This document shows, piece after piece, positions 33,722 to 45,535 of a stretch of DNA of 64,000 nucleotides. The notes beneath the pieces were generated by a model that was not told the DNA's origin, searched no databases, and saw only the letters and a program-made list of their open reading frames with translations. Position 1 is the first letter of the stretch. Each line of letters begins with the position of its first letter. A program made the translations under genes and the position numbers. Origin of the DNA: Pseudoscleropodium purum (lineage: Eukaryota; Streptophyta; Bryopsida; Hypnales; Brachytheciaceae); NCBI GenBank assembly GCA_963969395.1, contig OZ017795.1, positions 34,887,063 to 34,951,062 on the forward strand, in the 5' to 3' direction.

Positions 33722-36700
33722 TCACAACGCTTGGTTATCTTGACTCGTAAACCATTAGCCAGCACTAAGATAGCCATTTGGTGGTATTTGACAACACAGT
33801 CTGGCTCTAGCTGGAACTTGAAGAAGCGGCATAGAAGAGCAAGAGTCGTTCGCAGCTGCAGCATGGCAGAGTCCCTCCCGAGACAAGTCCGAGGTCCTGC
33901 CTGCATTGTCATGTCCACTCCAACATGGTTATTGAAAAATATCAAACAGGAACTCAAATACATTAGCATGGTCCTTAAAAATGCAATTTTAATGTACAAT
34001 GTAACTCAAATCTGGAGTGAAGTTGTCAGAAAATCAAACATGTTGAAGTAAAGTAGAAGAGCCCACTCCGAACACAAGTTTTTGTAAGCGCATAGCAGGC
34101 AGAATTCTTCTCAACCATGCTCTAAGATAACTACATCTAAATGCATCAGAATCAGCAATAGAACATTGTTCCTGTTATTCAATTGTGCAATTTTTTATTG
34201 GATCTTGTTGGAAGTCAAAAGCATACCATAGATTCTCTTTTTATGCATTTATTGGACATTGGATGAATAAACTATGAATCTTCAAAGTGTTGAAAAAACT
34301 AAGATTTATATGTACTCCCTTCTGATGTACTGTAGAGTGCAACATCTGAGGTTTGCAAAGACAATTAGTTGAAGTTAGACTGGTTGGCTTACCTGAAAAG
34401 CAGTAAATTTGAAGGGAGATTCAGGCTGGACAACCCCATCTACAAGCCACCTCTCTGGCTTGAACTTTGTTGTGTCTGGACCCCATAAAGAAGGCATTCG
34501 CCCCATTGCGTAAGGAGCGTACATAACCAGGTTGCCTTTCTTTACTGCTGTACCATCAGGAAGAATGTCGTCTGCCGCTACACTTTTCGTGATCTGCATA
34601 CATTCACAAGTCCAGGGGATGGATGCCAGGGTTCAAGACTTGTGGTCTGAGAAGGGAAGCAGTTAAGTTAATTTGGGAAATCTCTGCAAGAGGGCTAGAG
34701 TTTTAATTGAGATTAGACTCAAATTTTGCAGGGGAGAAGATTTCAAAACAAGTGACAAAATCACAAGCCTGGGATTGCAAACTGTGACATTTCCTCATGT
34801 AGTCCTCTGTAAATTGAGCCATTTTTGAGTGAACTCTAAAATTTTAGATGGAAATTAGATGAACAAAAAACTCTGCTACTCCATAAGAGCAAGCAGTACC
34901 TTTCAGTAATAAACTCAATGAGGCATAAGAATGAGAAGAAGAGATGGAATAGGAGCCAATTTCTACCACTCCCCTCTTTCCCATTTTTCAATATAACACT
35001 CAATCTTGCAAAATCTACTTTCTTCACCGACCATGATTCACCGTAGATTGGAACAACTCCATTGAATTAATACTAATAACCAAAATCCACAGCAATGTTT
35101 TGTTCCCAGGGGAGCCTGAGGAATCTGCCACAATGATTTCAAACCAGGCAAGCAAGGAGAACTGGATTTGCAGGCAAGTGAGAAAAAACAGGATCCTGAA
35201 CAGTTTCACTCTCAACTCAAAGGCCCTTGCTCACGCTCTCCCAGAAAACAACCTCCCTGACCAACGATCAAGAGTAAGCTTACTATCCCTTCCGTCACTC
35301 AAAACTTCACTAAATGAGAACTGCAAGCAGGAGGAAAATAACGCGATAACTTTTGAAAAGAGACATTGACAGCAGCTCCTGCATTTCCTGTTAATCTGTG
35401 GATAGAAGACCCTAAAGGGCATGAAATGCACTGTGAAGGGTTAATGTGTGACAGAAAACTGGCATATACATCAGGGTGCAGAGATTGAGTTACCATTGGT
35501 ATAGCAGGATACAGGCGCAAGGTCTCCATGATGCAAGCATGAAGATAATGCAACTTGAGAAGGCTGTCAAAAGTGAGTAACTCCGAGAACTGCAAAATTT
35601 GTTGGTTGAAGTCCTCTTCCCCACCTAATGTCTCAGAGTCAGATTTGTTGTCAGTGATATTCACAGCTTGTGACTCGGTTTCAAGAGAAAGAAGCTCCTG
35701 GAAAATTTTGTCTCCAATATGAGGGTGCATTGTGATCATGTACACAAGCCATGACAAAGTGACGGCAGTGGTGTCTCTTCCACCGATTATAAAATTCAGA
35801 AGAGTATCACGAATGTTCTTGTCTGTGAACTGATGCTCTCCTCCTTCGTTATTCAAGAGCATGAACCTCGTGAAGAGGTTACTTTCCCCCTGCATAAATG
35901 GACATGACTGTCAGGATGAGGGCATGGAACATACATAAGGTAGAACCTTCTAAAATTGTTGGCATTGACCCCAGTTCTGTCATGTAGTGGCCTTTTGAAA
36001 TCTACCAATGTGACATTAACCCTTCAGGACCAAGGACAAAATTTTGAGAACCCAATCAAATGATTATTACATGTCAATGGCACTTTGGCATTTTCACATT
36101 ACAGGTACTTCAATGGCCTTGGAATTAGGATTGCATTTCTAGTGCATGTTGCACACGAGGAGAAATCGTTATTGAAATGACCATTTTGAAATACGTTTTG
36201 TAATGAACTCTTATAAAACTAAGAACATAAAATTTGATTTTTAGAAACTATGATGTATATACAAGCTATCAATGTCATTTTTGGAAAAAATGAAAAATAA
36301 ATTTCATTATAAAGTTTTCAGGATTTAAAAATTGTTTATTTTCCAAAACTGTTTTAGAATTGTTTGGGAATATTAACTTCTAATTAGAAGTTGAAGGTGA
36401 ATTAAATCATAAGTAAATAGAAAAATATATATAAAGTGAAGTTTTTGACACCTAAATCTTACGTAATTAGATAATTTTTAGACCTAATATTTTGAAATTC
36501 TGAATTTGGATTCAAAAATGTTGTTTGAATTTTGTGCCAATCATAACCATTATTCACGCAATTTTTAGTGTGTTAAGAATGTGCTACTTTATAAAAATTT
36601 GGTCAAAATAACAAATATGACCAATCAAACCAATCATTCTTCTCCACTTTTTTGAAGCTTATAATATTACAATTGCAAAGACTAAAATTCTTCAAGGTCA

Positions 36701-39081
36701 AAGTCTGGGTACTATCCAAAAATAGATTTTTGAAGGATAAAATTTGAGTTGTTAGTAAGTTATGTGAGAATAAATCACGAAGGATTTGCAATGCTAACAT
36801 GACCACTTTGATTGATAATTCATATTGCAAAAACTATTGTCTAAATAGAGATAATCTTTCCATCCTTGCATGGAATGAAGAACATTGCATGTGTTGGTTT
36901 GAAAAAAAAAATTAGAACAAATAAAAATCCCCATTTCAACTCTTCAAAACTACTAAGAAGTGAGTCCTTAGGGGTGAATGTGCACTTACCGAAGCGTGAA
37001 GTTCCTTCTTCCCTAGCTCTGCTTTTCTGGTGTTGATGACACTGTATATGAATTCATCTACCTCCTTTGCACTGACCACCACAGCAGCCTCGTCGCCCAA
37101 GTTGAGAGCTCGCTGCAGCTTCCAAAAGGGATTTATAAACCTTTTGGAAGTGACATCATTTGTGATGTCAAGCGCCTTGGCGAACGGCAAGTCGGGCTGC
37201 CCCGGCTTCAGGGTGTCAATCACGTACCCAAACGCTATTTTGAAAACCGAATCCAAAGTATACCTCATGAACAAGTCCTGCATGTAATGTCAACCTCCAA
37301 CTCCAATTACAATCGAATTACTCTTATTTAAAACAATATTCTTAAACTATCCCAAGAGTATTATCTAAATTATGTAGACATTCGAAAGATATGCTGCTAC
37401 TTTATGTATGATTTTCCTCAAGACTACCCCCTGGCTTCTCATCAGGAGTTGCCATCAAGTGCGTCCGCAAGTGAGTGACTCCAAAGCATCTACGTTAAGA
37501 TTGGATATAATTCGTGCTTATTCAAATCGATCGAGTCGATTCTAAGTCGCAATTACCCTTACTGAGCTAAAATCTCATGTTTCATCTTTTATACTAAACA
37601 ACTCGTAACTTCAGTTCACTTTTTCAGGAGCGTTATTAAGCTTTTTCATCCAAAACGAAATGACCAATTTAACCGCTGACCGCACAACCACGGACCATCC
37701 CAAGGGATGATCTGACGATTGTTTCGAAAATCACACATATTTTTGAAGCTTCTTCCATCATTTCAAATTTTGTTTTGAAGAGTTTGGTGATTCTGAGTTT
37801 GAATTTCTTATTTCGTCAGGCTTTAAATTTATTTTCTCCTAGTTTTCAAATTTCACAGGTGACGCAGGCTAAGCTCGATCAAAGGTATGATCGAGAAACC
37901 GACCTGCATTTCTATTGGCTGCTGCGTCATGGAAGCGTTGGTGAGGATAAATGCAACTTTCACGGAGAGGTCACGAAAGACCACAGTGCTGACATCTCGC
38001 AGCCTTCGCGAAGCAAATTCAAAGCTTGCCGTCTTGCGCTGCTGCTTCCAGCTCTCTCCATCCACGTTGGTAATTCCATCTCCCAGAAATATGTCAAAAT
38101 TTTCGTGGAACACTTTCCCCTGAATTAATTAGCAGCAATTCAAAGACGAATTCAACAACTTGGAATCTCAGGCAAATGAAAGTCCGTGAATTTACAGTGT
38201 GAAGCAAACGATAACTAAGCAATTCCAAAGTTGCACACTATGGAAAATTTGCGGCTATGGACTCGTGGATTTCTCTAGTGCAGCTAGCAAGTTCGAGCAA
38301 TTAGACATGACACGTTGAAAAAAAGTTGGAATGAACACTAAGGAGTAACACTTGCGAGGCAATATATCTCCTCACACTATACCTGTGAAACTACCTGAAA
38401 AAGAAGAACTTGCACTATGCTCACTGCTCTATAAATTGCTGTCAATTTCACGAATGAGTCAGTCCTAAAATGTGCTAAAGGCCACTGAAAATGCAGCGTA
38501 GTCAACCGACTAACCTTCGGGTAGTTCGCAAAGTTCGTCTTGAGAATATATTCAACATTCGCAGGATCAGCCGTGAAGGTGTAGTGCACACTCGCCGTTT
38601 TGCAGCCAAAAGTGAGCCCGTCTCGGAGGAAATAAGACACCGCCCAGTCGTTTAACTGGTCAAAATTTCGTAGCACTTCCACCGTCGCCCCTAACAATTG
38701 TGATCACATCCACCAAAATTATATCCATCAGACTAAAATTACGAAACCAACCTGATCAAAATCTCAAAACAACTACACGGACGACAGAAAAAGATATCCA
38801 GTACCTTCAGAACCGAAGCATGGTTTCCATATTCAAACTATAGCCTGCACAACCCAAAGATGAAGAGAACTTAACAGAAATGATCTATACAGTGAGGGAT
38901 CGAAACGGATGAAGCCAATGGTACCTAGAATGGGCCAGTGCACGGGCCCTTTGCGACCTCTGTGCAGCACCCAGCGGTCCGCAATCGCCCACAGAAGGTA
39001 AGCCAAGACGGTGCTGAAAACTACAGAAACCACCGTGAGGCTGCTCATCTTCTCCACAAGCCATGATCCCCAGTCTTCCAT
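33718..39081 (-). CDS. CYP704-like cytochrome P450, gene B, intact, 7 exons
   Basis: Exons: 38925-39081, 38515-38690, 37904-38119, 36990-37277, 35494-35889, 34393-34593, 33718-33900; spliced frame 538 aa with intron positions and phases identical to gene A. Shows the same N-terminal anchor, GGRDTT in the I-helix, ETLR, FKPERW and haem loop FQAGPRTCLG. Exon 4 is seven codons shorter than in A, in the variable segment before its 3' end, exon 5 is one shorter, and the C-terminus is one residue shorter because the stop lies in an inserted element. Intron 4 (1100 bp) contains a TTAA-type element ending 11 nt from the splice donor. Expected role as for gene A: microsomal fatty-acid hydroxylase of the CYP704 type, substrate unknown. 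Confidence 0.9.
36016..36978. mobile_element. TTAA-type element in intron 4 of gene B (E6)
   Basis: Left TTAACCCTTCAGGACCAAGG at 36016; right in reverse complement TTCACCCCTAAGGACTCACT, target copy decayed. In genes A and C the same place, 11 nt into the intron (GTAAGTGCACATTAAC), still reads TTAA. The opposite flank differs from A by more than the insertion, so some intron sequence was also lost. Confidence 0.6.
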
Positions 39082-39758
39082 AGCCTTGATAATTACTTCT
39101 TCGGAAGAAGTACCAGCTGTGCAAATTCCAGGCAATCAAAGCATCTGTCACAACTATCAACGAAGAAAAGAACGCAGTCCTGGCTCTGTTGTACGCTCAG
39201 TACTGAAGGTACGACGGAAGTGAAGCTCTGTGAATTTACGGCAAATGAATGTGCAGGTTCTACTGTATTCAGAGGAATTGTTTTAGCACGACGTTATTGG
39301 TTTTGTATGGACAATTACTCTGAACATACACGTGGTATGATTCTGCTTTGGTCCACTCAGCTCCAAATGAATGTTTCAGGTTATCTAGGTATGGTAGCCG
39401 ACCCATTTTCGACCACTTAAGCAATTCCGCATATATGGAGCATAGGTTTCTTGAATGCAGGATTTTCCCATGTATAGAAACAGGGTTCATATTTTTTCAA
39501 AATTTTATTTCTTAGAATTTAATGACTAAAGTTTTTAGTTGAAGATTATGTTTGACCTATTCTTGTTATATAGGTCCTTCCTATTTCCAACCATGGGTTG
39601 GTTGCAAAATCAACCAAGACTGCAACCAATTGTAATGCGCCATGACTACGTTGTAAATTAGGCCATAATTAATCCCTTGTTTTTCTCCTACTCATTGGAA
39701 AGAGTGTAGCCTATATGATAGGAATGGATTTTGGTCAGAAATGGGTCAACTACCATAT
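39082..39758. other. 5' flank of P450 gene B
   Basis: 39082-39400 is nearly identical to the gene A flank, including the CCAAT at ~39299; similarity then stops. No TATA box I would defend. Confidence 0.5.
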
Positions 39759-41022
39759 AAGGTAGTAGGTCCATAAACTGACCATTTAAGGGTTGGAACT
39801 AATTTTTAGGGAGGTGTAACTTCTTAAAATATTTTTCAGTAAATTTTCCTTAATAAACAAGTGGAATTGGCACCTTATCTAAGTTGTTTCATATTTTTTG
39901 GAGCTTTGTAGAATTAGTTATGAAATTTTGAAGTGGATATAGCATAGGGCTCTAAAAGCGTCCACCTCCTAAAATGTATACTGTTTGTACATTGCTGAAG
40001 GTTACAAAAAGAAACATGTACTTACAATTTACATTTGTAGAGGTGGGCAATTTTAAACTCTAAATTCCCATTGTCCCCTCGGAGGACAAATCAGATTTCC
40101 GGTAGGTTCTTGTGATCTCAATTTTTGGTGAATTGTTTTGAAACTTTCCCATAAAATAGAATAACCGATTATGTACATGGGGATATAGTTTTTATTTCAA
40201 TTGGTGCCCAAGAGCAAAAGTTATACCACTAAAAGCCTGAAATTGAACTTGACAAGCAACACAAAAAAAATTGCAAAAAATCAAAATAAATTTTAATTTT
40301 TTCTCCCTTGAATTTTTTTCTTTTTGTCTACATGTGAAGCTTTGATTTGTTCTATTTGGATTAATCTAATTTATCCCCCGATGGGACAATGAGAAGGTTA
40401 AAGACAATTTTGTTTTTCGGACAATTTCAGCATCTTCGTGAAAAAATAACTTGTAGGGTTCATTTATGAATGCAATTTTCACAATTTTTCACAATTTTTT
40501 TTTTGAGAATGTTGTATTTGCTTGTTAAAACAATCCCACCATTGGGATTATTGTCTTTCAATCCCATCTTGGAAATATTAACGGTTTAGTTTTTTTTCCA
40601 ATTTTGAACCTACTTCTACTTAGCATTTTTTTAAAGAATGAAAATCAAGTGTGTTTTTTTTGAATTTTTTCCCCTACAATTTCAACTCAATTCTTCAACA
40701 TAAATTTTTTTTTAGTGCAAAAAAAATTCACAATTGGTGGTCAAAGTAATCTGAAATTGCACGTTAGTGTTCAAAAAAACTTTCTTTTTCAACTTTGAAT
40801 GCTAATATCTTCCAATCTATATGGTCAAACTTCATGAAATTTTTACCATGTGAGCTAAGACAAGTAAAGTACAAGATCCTATGGTTGGATTCTAAGAAAA
40901 TGTTTTTTTTTTGTCTTCTTGGATGAATGCAACAAAAACCACAATTTTGAGTGTTCTTTAACAAAAAAATGGCCTTGGGAATTTAGGGGTTAAAGCGTGG
41001 ACGCTTTTTGAACCTCCTACTT
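39759..41022. mobile_element. AAGGTAGGAGG-type element (F4), split by a nested element
   Basis: Left AAGGTAGTAGGTCCATAAAC, right GAACCTCCTACTT. Removing the nested E2 (40053-40993) leaves ~327 bp, the size of intact relatives at 29914 and 52872. Confidence 0.6.
40053..40993. mobile_element. TTAA-type piggyBac-like element (E2), nested
   Basis: TTAA at 40053-40056 and 40990-40993. Left TTAAACTCTAAATTCCCATT; right in reverse complement TTAACCCCTAAATTCCCAAG. 941 bp, similar to 21420-22351 throughout, no transposase frame. Confidence 0.7.
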
Positions 41023-42144
41023 AATCAATTTTGCCAAAATGAACCTACTACAATAGAACCTTAATATTAAAGTACACCTCTACAAATTAATAAAACCTCA
41101 AATAAGTACAAAGTCTAGGACTTGTATGACACATTGTAGTCATCTCAAGCATAAAGGTATGCGCACTTCATAGCATTGTTACCAATGAGGTAGGGGTCCT
41201 TTTTGCATAATTGAAAAGGGGACCCTAAAGCGAATAAAGTTGTCTTATGTGGCTCTTTAGCCAACCCCAATCCTTGCATTAATTGCTATGAATCTGTCGT
41301 AGGCATTTAAAGAAGTATAATACCTTTTCAACATGGGGAGGACCATTGCTTAATTAGACAATGGTGTTTTTAAATCAAAAAGTGTCACAAAAACCTAAAT
41401 TCAAATTATAGAAGATGTTTACAATCGAATCATGAAAGTTTAACACTAAAAAATCTAAAATTTTCACCATAGATATATATTATATTAGTCTATAACTTCA
41501 TAATATAAACCAAAATTACCATGTCATTCTAAAATTAGAAAATCAACAAACCATGGTTATATGCTTGAGTAAGGTCCATATTGCTATAAAATATTGAAAT
41601 TTATGAATTTTTCAAAATTTTCAATTGGGGTAGAAACGACAATTGATATTAAGCTTCATTTCATTAGTTGAACTCAAATTCAAAAATCATCATTTTTATG
41701 GCTAAATTTCACATCAATTATAAATAGCAAGAAATAGCCAAAAAACACTACAAGAGTAATCCATAGATCAAGTATCTTCTTCTTTAGGAAAGTCAATAAT
41801 ATCACAATTAGGGAATTTGCAATGCTATTCACTCAAAATGTACTCAAGCAACTTTCAAAAAATAAATTGGATGAAAAAACATTTTTTTCCATCCTACAAA
41901 ATTTAGGTGAAGTCATCAAAAGGATTGCATCTTTTGGAGTGTTTCAAGCTTAAACGAGCCTAATATTTGTTTTTAGTTCACCTCAAGATAGCACTTTAAA
42001 AATTCATAACTTTATTCATACTATGTCCAAATAATGCATGTTGTAGTATATTGGAATCCTCTATCACATGCCAATAAGATGAATTAGGAATAATACTTCA
42101 TGTTTGGTAAAAGTAATTGGGCTTAGTTGTAACTAGTGGCAATT
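41023..42144. other. AT-rich intergenic DNA, no gene seen
   Basis: Part of the unit shared with the gene A upstream region; similarity to 29790-29910 resumes near 42010. No protein-like frame. Confidence 0.45.
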
Positions 42145-42429
42145 AAGATAGGAGGTTCATAAAGCACCCATTTAAAAGCTAATAATTAATTTGGGGACAT
42201 TCAAGGCTTATTTTTCAGTAAATTTTCCTTGAAAAGCAAATGAAATTGACATCTAACCCAAGTCATTTCATATTGTTTGAATCTTCTTAGAATCAGTTAT
42301 GAATTTTTGAAGTTGAAATGTACTCTCTCTAACCCTTTCTACATTGCCAATACAATGAGAAAGCAACATTTACCTTTGCTTTCAAGGAACCTCTTAGAAC
42401 TCAAGCTGACTTTATAGACCTTCTGCCTT
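42145..42429. mobile_element. AAGGTAGGAGG-type element (F2)
   Basis: 285 bp. Left AAGATAGGAGGTTCATAAAG, right ACTTTATAGACCTTCTGCCT. Sits in the same relative position as F1 upstream of gene A, so it was present before the A/B duplication. Confidence 0.6.
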
Positions 42430-42893
42430 ACATGCAAGTGAATTGTGTATATGCTCCTAAATTGCATATACACAAGTGAAATGTGTATAGACAAGGGAAT
42501 TGCGTACACACAATTGAAGTGCGCATACCTTTATGCTTGAGATGACTGCAAGGCATGTTGACTGTCATGATGGATTGAAGTTACAGACAATTGGGTTCTG
42601 GAGAGGAGCTGACAAACTTTTTAAATTGGGTCCACCTGACTTTACTGGTTTCATGATATGCCAATAAGTTACTCACTGTACCAAATTCTTTCTTCAGTTT
42701 GCGGAAATAAAGGAGTCACATAATTTGCCCAATTGGGAAATTGTAAGAAATTGGCACTTTTCTAGTTGCTGACTGGAACTCCAGTCATTACATGTTTAAC
42801 TCACAGGAATAGTAACTTGAGTGCTGTAGCTCCACCGCACACTGAAGGCAGCACTTTCAGGATCACAGGAATAGTAACTTGTGTACTGTAGCA

Positions 42894-43290
42894 TTAACCC
42901 CTAAAGGTCCAAACTGCATTTTTTGGCAACATAGTAATTTTGGGCAGCTCACTACAAATGGAGTTTTTAGTTTTTTTTGTTGAAATTTTCACACAACCTG
43001 TGCTCGAGGAGTAGCTTTAAGGCCCAACAATTTTCATAACTTTTGACGACATGATTCAAAAGTTATTGCATGATATGTAATTTTCAATGCTCGATGGGCA
43101 GCCCAACAATTTCTTAAAAAATCACTTTTTTCAAAAATAAAAATTTGGAATTGATTTTCTAGATTTATATATGTATGAAAAGCTTTGAATCATTTCATTT
43201 TGATTTACAAGATGAAAGTTAGGAGGTATTGTGAGTGTTTTAATTTCCACCCATAAGACCAAATAAGCACAACCAAGTTCTATGTTTAAG
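42894..43290. mobile_element. Truncated TTAA-type element (E11)
   Basis: Starts TTAACCCCTAAAGGTCCAAA and follows the reverse complement of the E8 right end (TTTTTTGGCAAC, TTTTGGGCA-CTCACTA). The other terminus is missing; the right edge is approximate. Confidence 0.5.
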
Positions 43291-44939
43291 TCCTAATTCC
43301 TATGAGTGAATGGGTTATAGTAATGAGCTACCTTCTAAGCAATGGAGCTTTTACTAAATCCTACTGTTAATTCTACATTGTAAATGCTTAGAGAAGAATT
43401 GATTTTTGTTAAATCTACTCCCTAATGAATGTTTAAAAGTTGTTTTGTAAGAAGATTTAGGTTTAAGCTAAATGATTTTGGATTTTTTATGTTTTTTCCA
43501 AATTTTTTAAATGTCTTGGGTGTTTAATGTAATTCTACTTTTATCTTATCTTTGGTTAAAGTTTAGTTCTTTTTTATCTTCTTTAAAGAGGAATAATGAA
43601 AATGATTATGGGAAAGTATGGTTGGGCTTTCTATCTCTATCTTAGGACTTAGATAATTTTTTATTCTTTATTAATACATTAACTATTACTACTAGCTTCT
43701 ACTTTTACCTATTTGGGAGAAAGTGTTTTTATCTTGATAAATTATGGTTTAACATATTAAGGGTAAAGCATAAACTACTTTTGATTTCTTGAATAAATGT
43801 TATTCACGGAGAAAGTTTGACCGATATCCGGTTCACCAAATTTTTTTCCATAATTCTTTTTTACTCTTGACATTCAAACTTACCTATACTTTGACCTTTA
43901 TTGACTTCTACTTGGATGGAGAAATTGGATCCTACCTAGATTTTGAAATTCCTTGAGAATATCCCTTGGGATGAATTTTTATATTTTCATTCAATTAAAA
44001 GACTAGGGTTCATTCCTTTGTAACTTCTTCAATTTTTATTGTTTTTTTGTGTTTAATATCTTTTTGGAAAGCTAAAGAAATTTTCTACTTAATTTTTGAA
44101 TCTAATTCTACTGATCAAATACTCTAATAGTCTGATTTTGATTCCTACCTACGGCCCTAATTGTCCAATGTGGTTTGGAAAATAAATTAAAATAAAAATA
44201 GAAATTAGACTACGGTTCAAAGAAGATGGTTATACACTAACCTCAACGTCGTTGGCCATTTCTTCATCAACTTGCAATTTGAGTTCCACTACTTGTTTGT
44301 GCGTTCCTTCCATTCTTCTCGTATATTTTTTGTATATTTTTTTTGTATTTTCAACTCTTGTTTTTTTGTAGTTGATATGGTCAATCCTTGTTCTAATTCC
44401 TTCACTTGTTCCAAATTGAATTTTTATGTGATTTTTCCCTATTTCTTTCTAATTTTTTCTTTCCTTTTAAAAGTCCTAACTTCTACATCAAATCTTTGAA
44501 AATCCTAACCCTTTGGAAGTATTTGCTAAGTATTTCAAAGTCAAATTCGTTCTAATTAAGCCTTCCTAACCTTTCTTAAAATTAGCCAATCTCTAGAATT
44601 CCTCTCAAGTCAATTGATTCTTTAAAGATTGACTTTTTAATTCAATCTAAACTATGATAAAAAAAAGTCAATTTATTATTTTTTATTGCACTTCTTACTA
44701 CTAGTGGCTATTCTTCCTTCCTCTCAATTACTAAAGGAACTTCTACCATTCAAATGTGTATTGTTTTTGTACTCACTTTGAGTTTGTGGAAGGTCCGATG
44801 GTTCTGTATCTAGTTTCTAATGAGAGTCTAGCATGCATAGCCAAGCATGAAGCTCTGGAGGGAATGGTAGGGCTTCAGGAACTCTCCAATGGTCCAGTCA
44901 ACCCTGGTTGAACAAGGGGCTGACCCGCCTTTACCTGTT
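43291..44939. other. T-rich gene-poor stretch
   Basis: Pyrimidine-rich on the plus strand. No convincing frame, terminal repeat or RNA gene seen. Confidence 0.4.
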
Positions 44940-45535
44940 TCCAAACACTCTGTGAATTGATTCACTTGCTAGCTATTCAATATCAAATTCAGATTTTTAA
45001 TTATGGAATAAAATTCCTCCCTTCTCTCTCACTTGATCTGGACTCTCTCATGCTCTGTATGGCTTTGGAAAATTCAAATTTTTGTTTACAATTTAAATCC
45101 CCACTACTTCTCTTGCTCTAAATTGCTTGGGAAATTCAGATTTTTTGTCAATAATTTAAATCCTCGCTTCTCTTTCCCTTAATCTGGATTCTCTCACTCT
45201 TTGGATAGCCTTGGAAAATTCAGATTTTAGTTTAGGATTTAAATCCCCACTACTTCTCTTACTTGATCTAGATTCTCTACTCTTTGGATTGCTTGGAAAA
45301 TTCAGATTTTTTGTTGATGTTTTAAACCCTCACTCCTCTCTCACTTGATCTGGCTTCTCTTATCAATGCTTTTGGGTTGGTAAGAAAATTTCAGATTTTT
45401 GATTAATGGTTTAATCCTCACTACTTCTCTCACGTGATCTGGATTCTCTCAACCTCTGACTTGCTTTGGAAAATTCAGATTTTAGTTAAGGATTTAAATC
45501 CTCACTTCTCTCTCACTTCCTATGGAATTTTAATT
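44940..45535 (+). repeat. ~85-bp tandem repeat, about seven copies
   Basis: Anchor CAGATTTTT recurs at 44990, 45075 (as CAAATTTTT), 45137, 45221, 45303, 45392 and 45476, mostly 81-89 bp apart with one 62-bp unit. Each unit runs AATTCAGATTTT, then a variant of ATTTAAATCCTCACT, then CTTGATCTGGATTCTCTC. A degenerate minisatellite with no coding sense. Confidence 0.8.
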
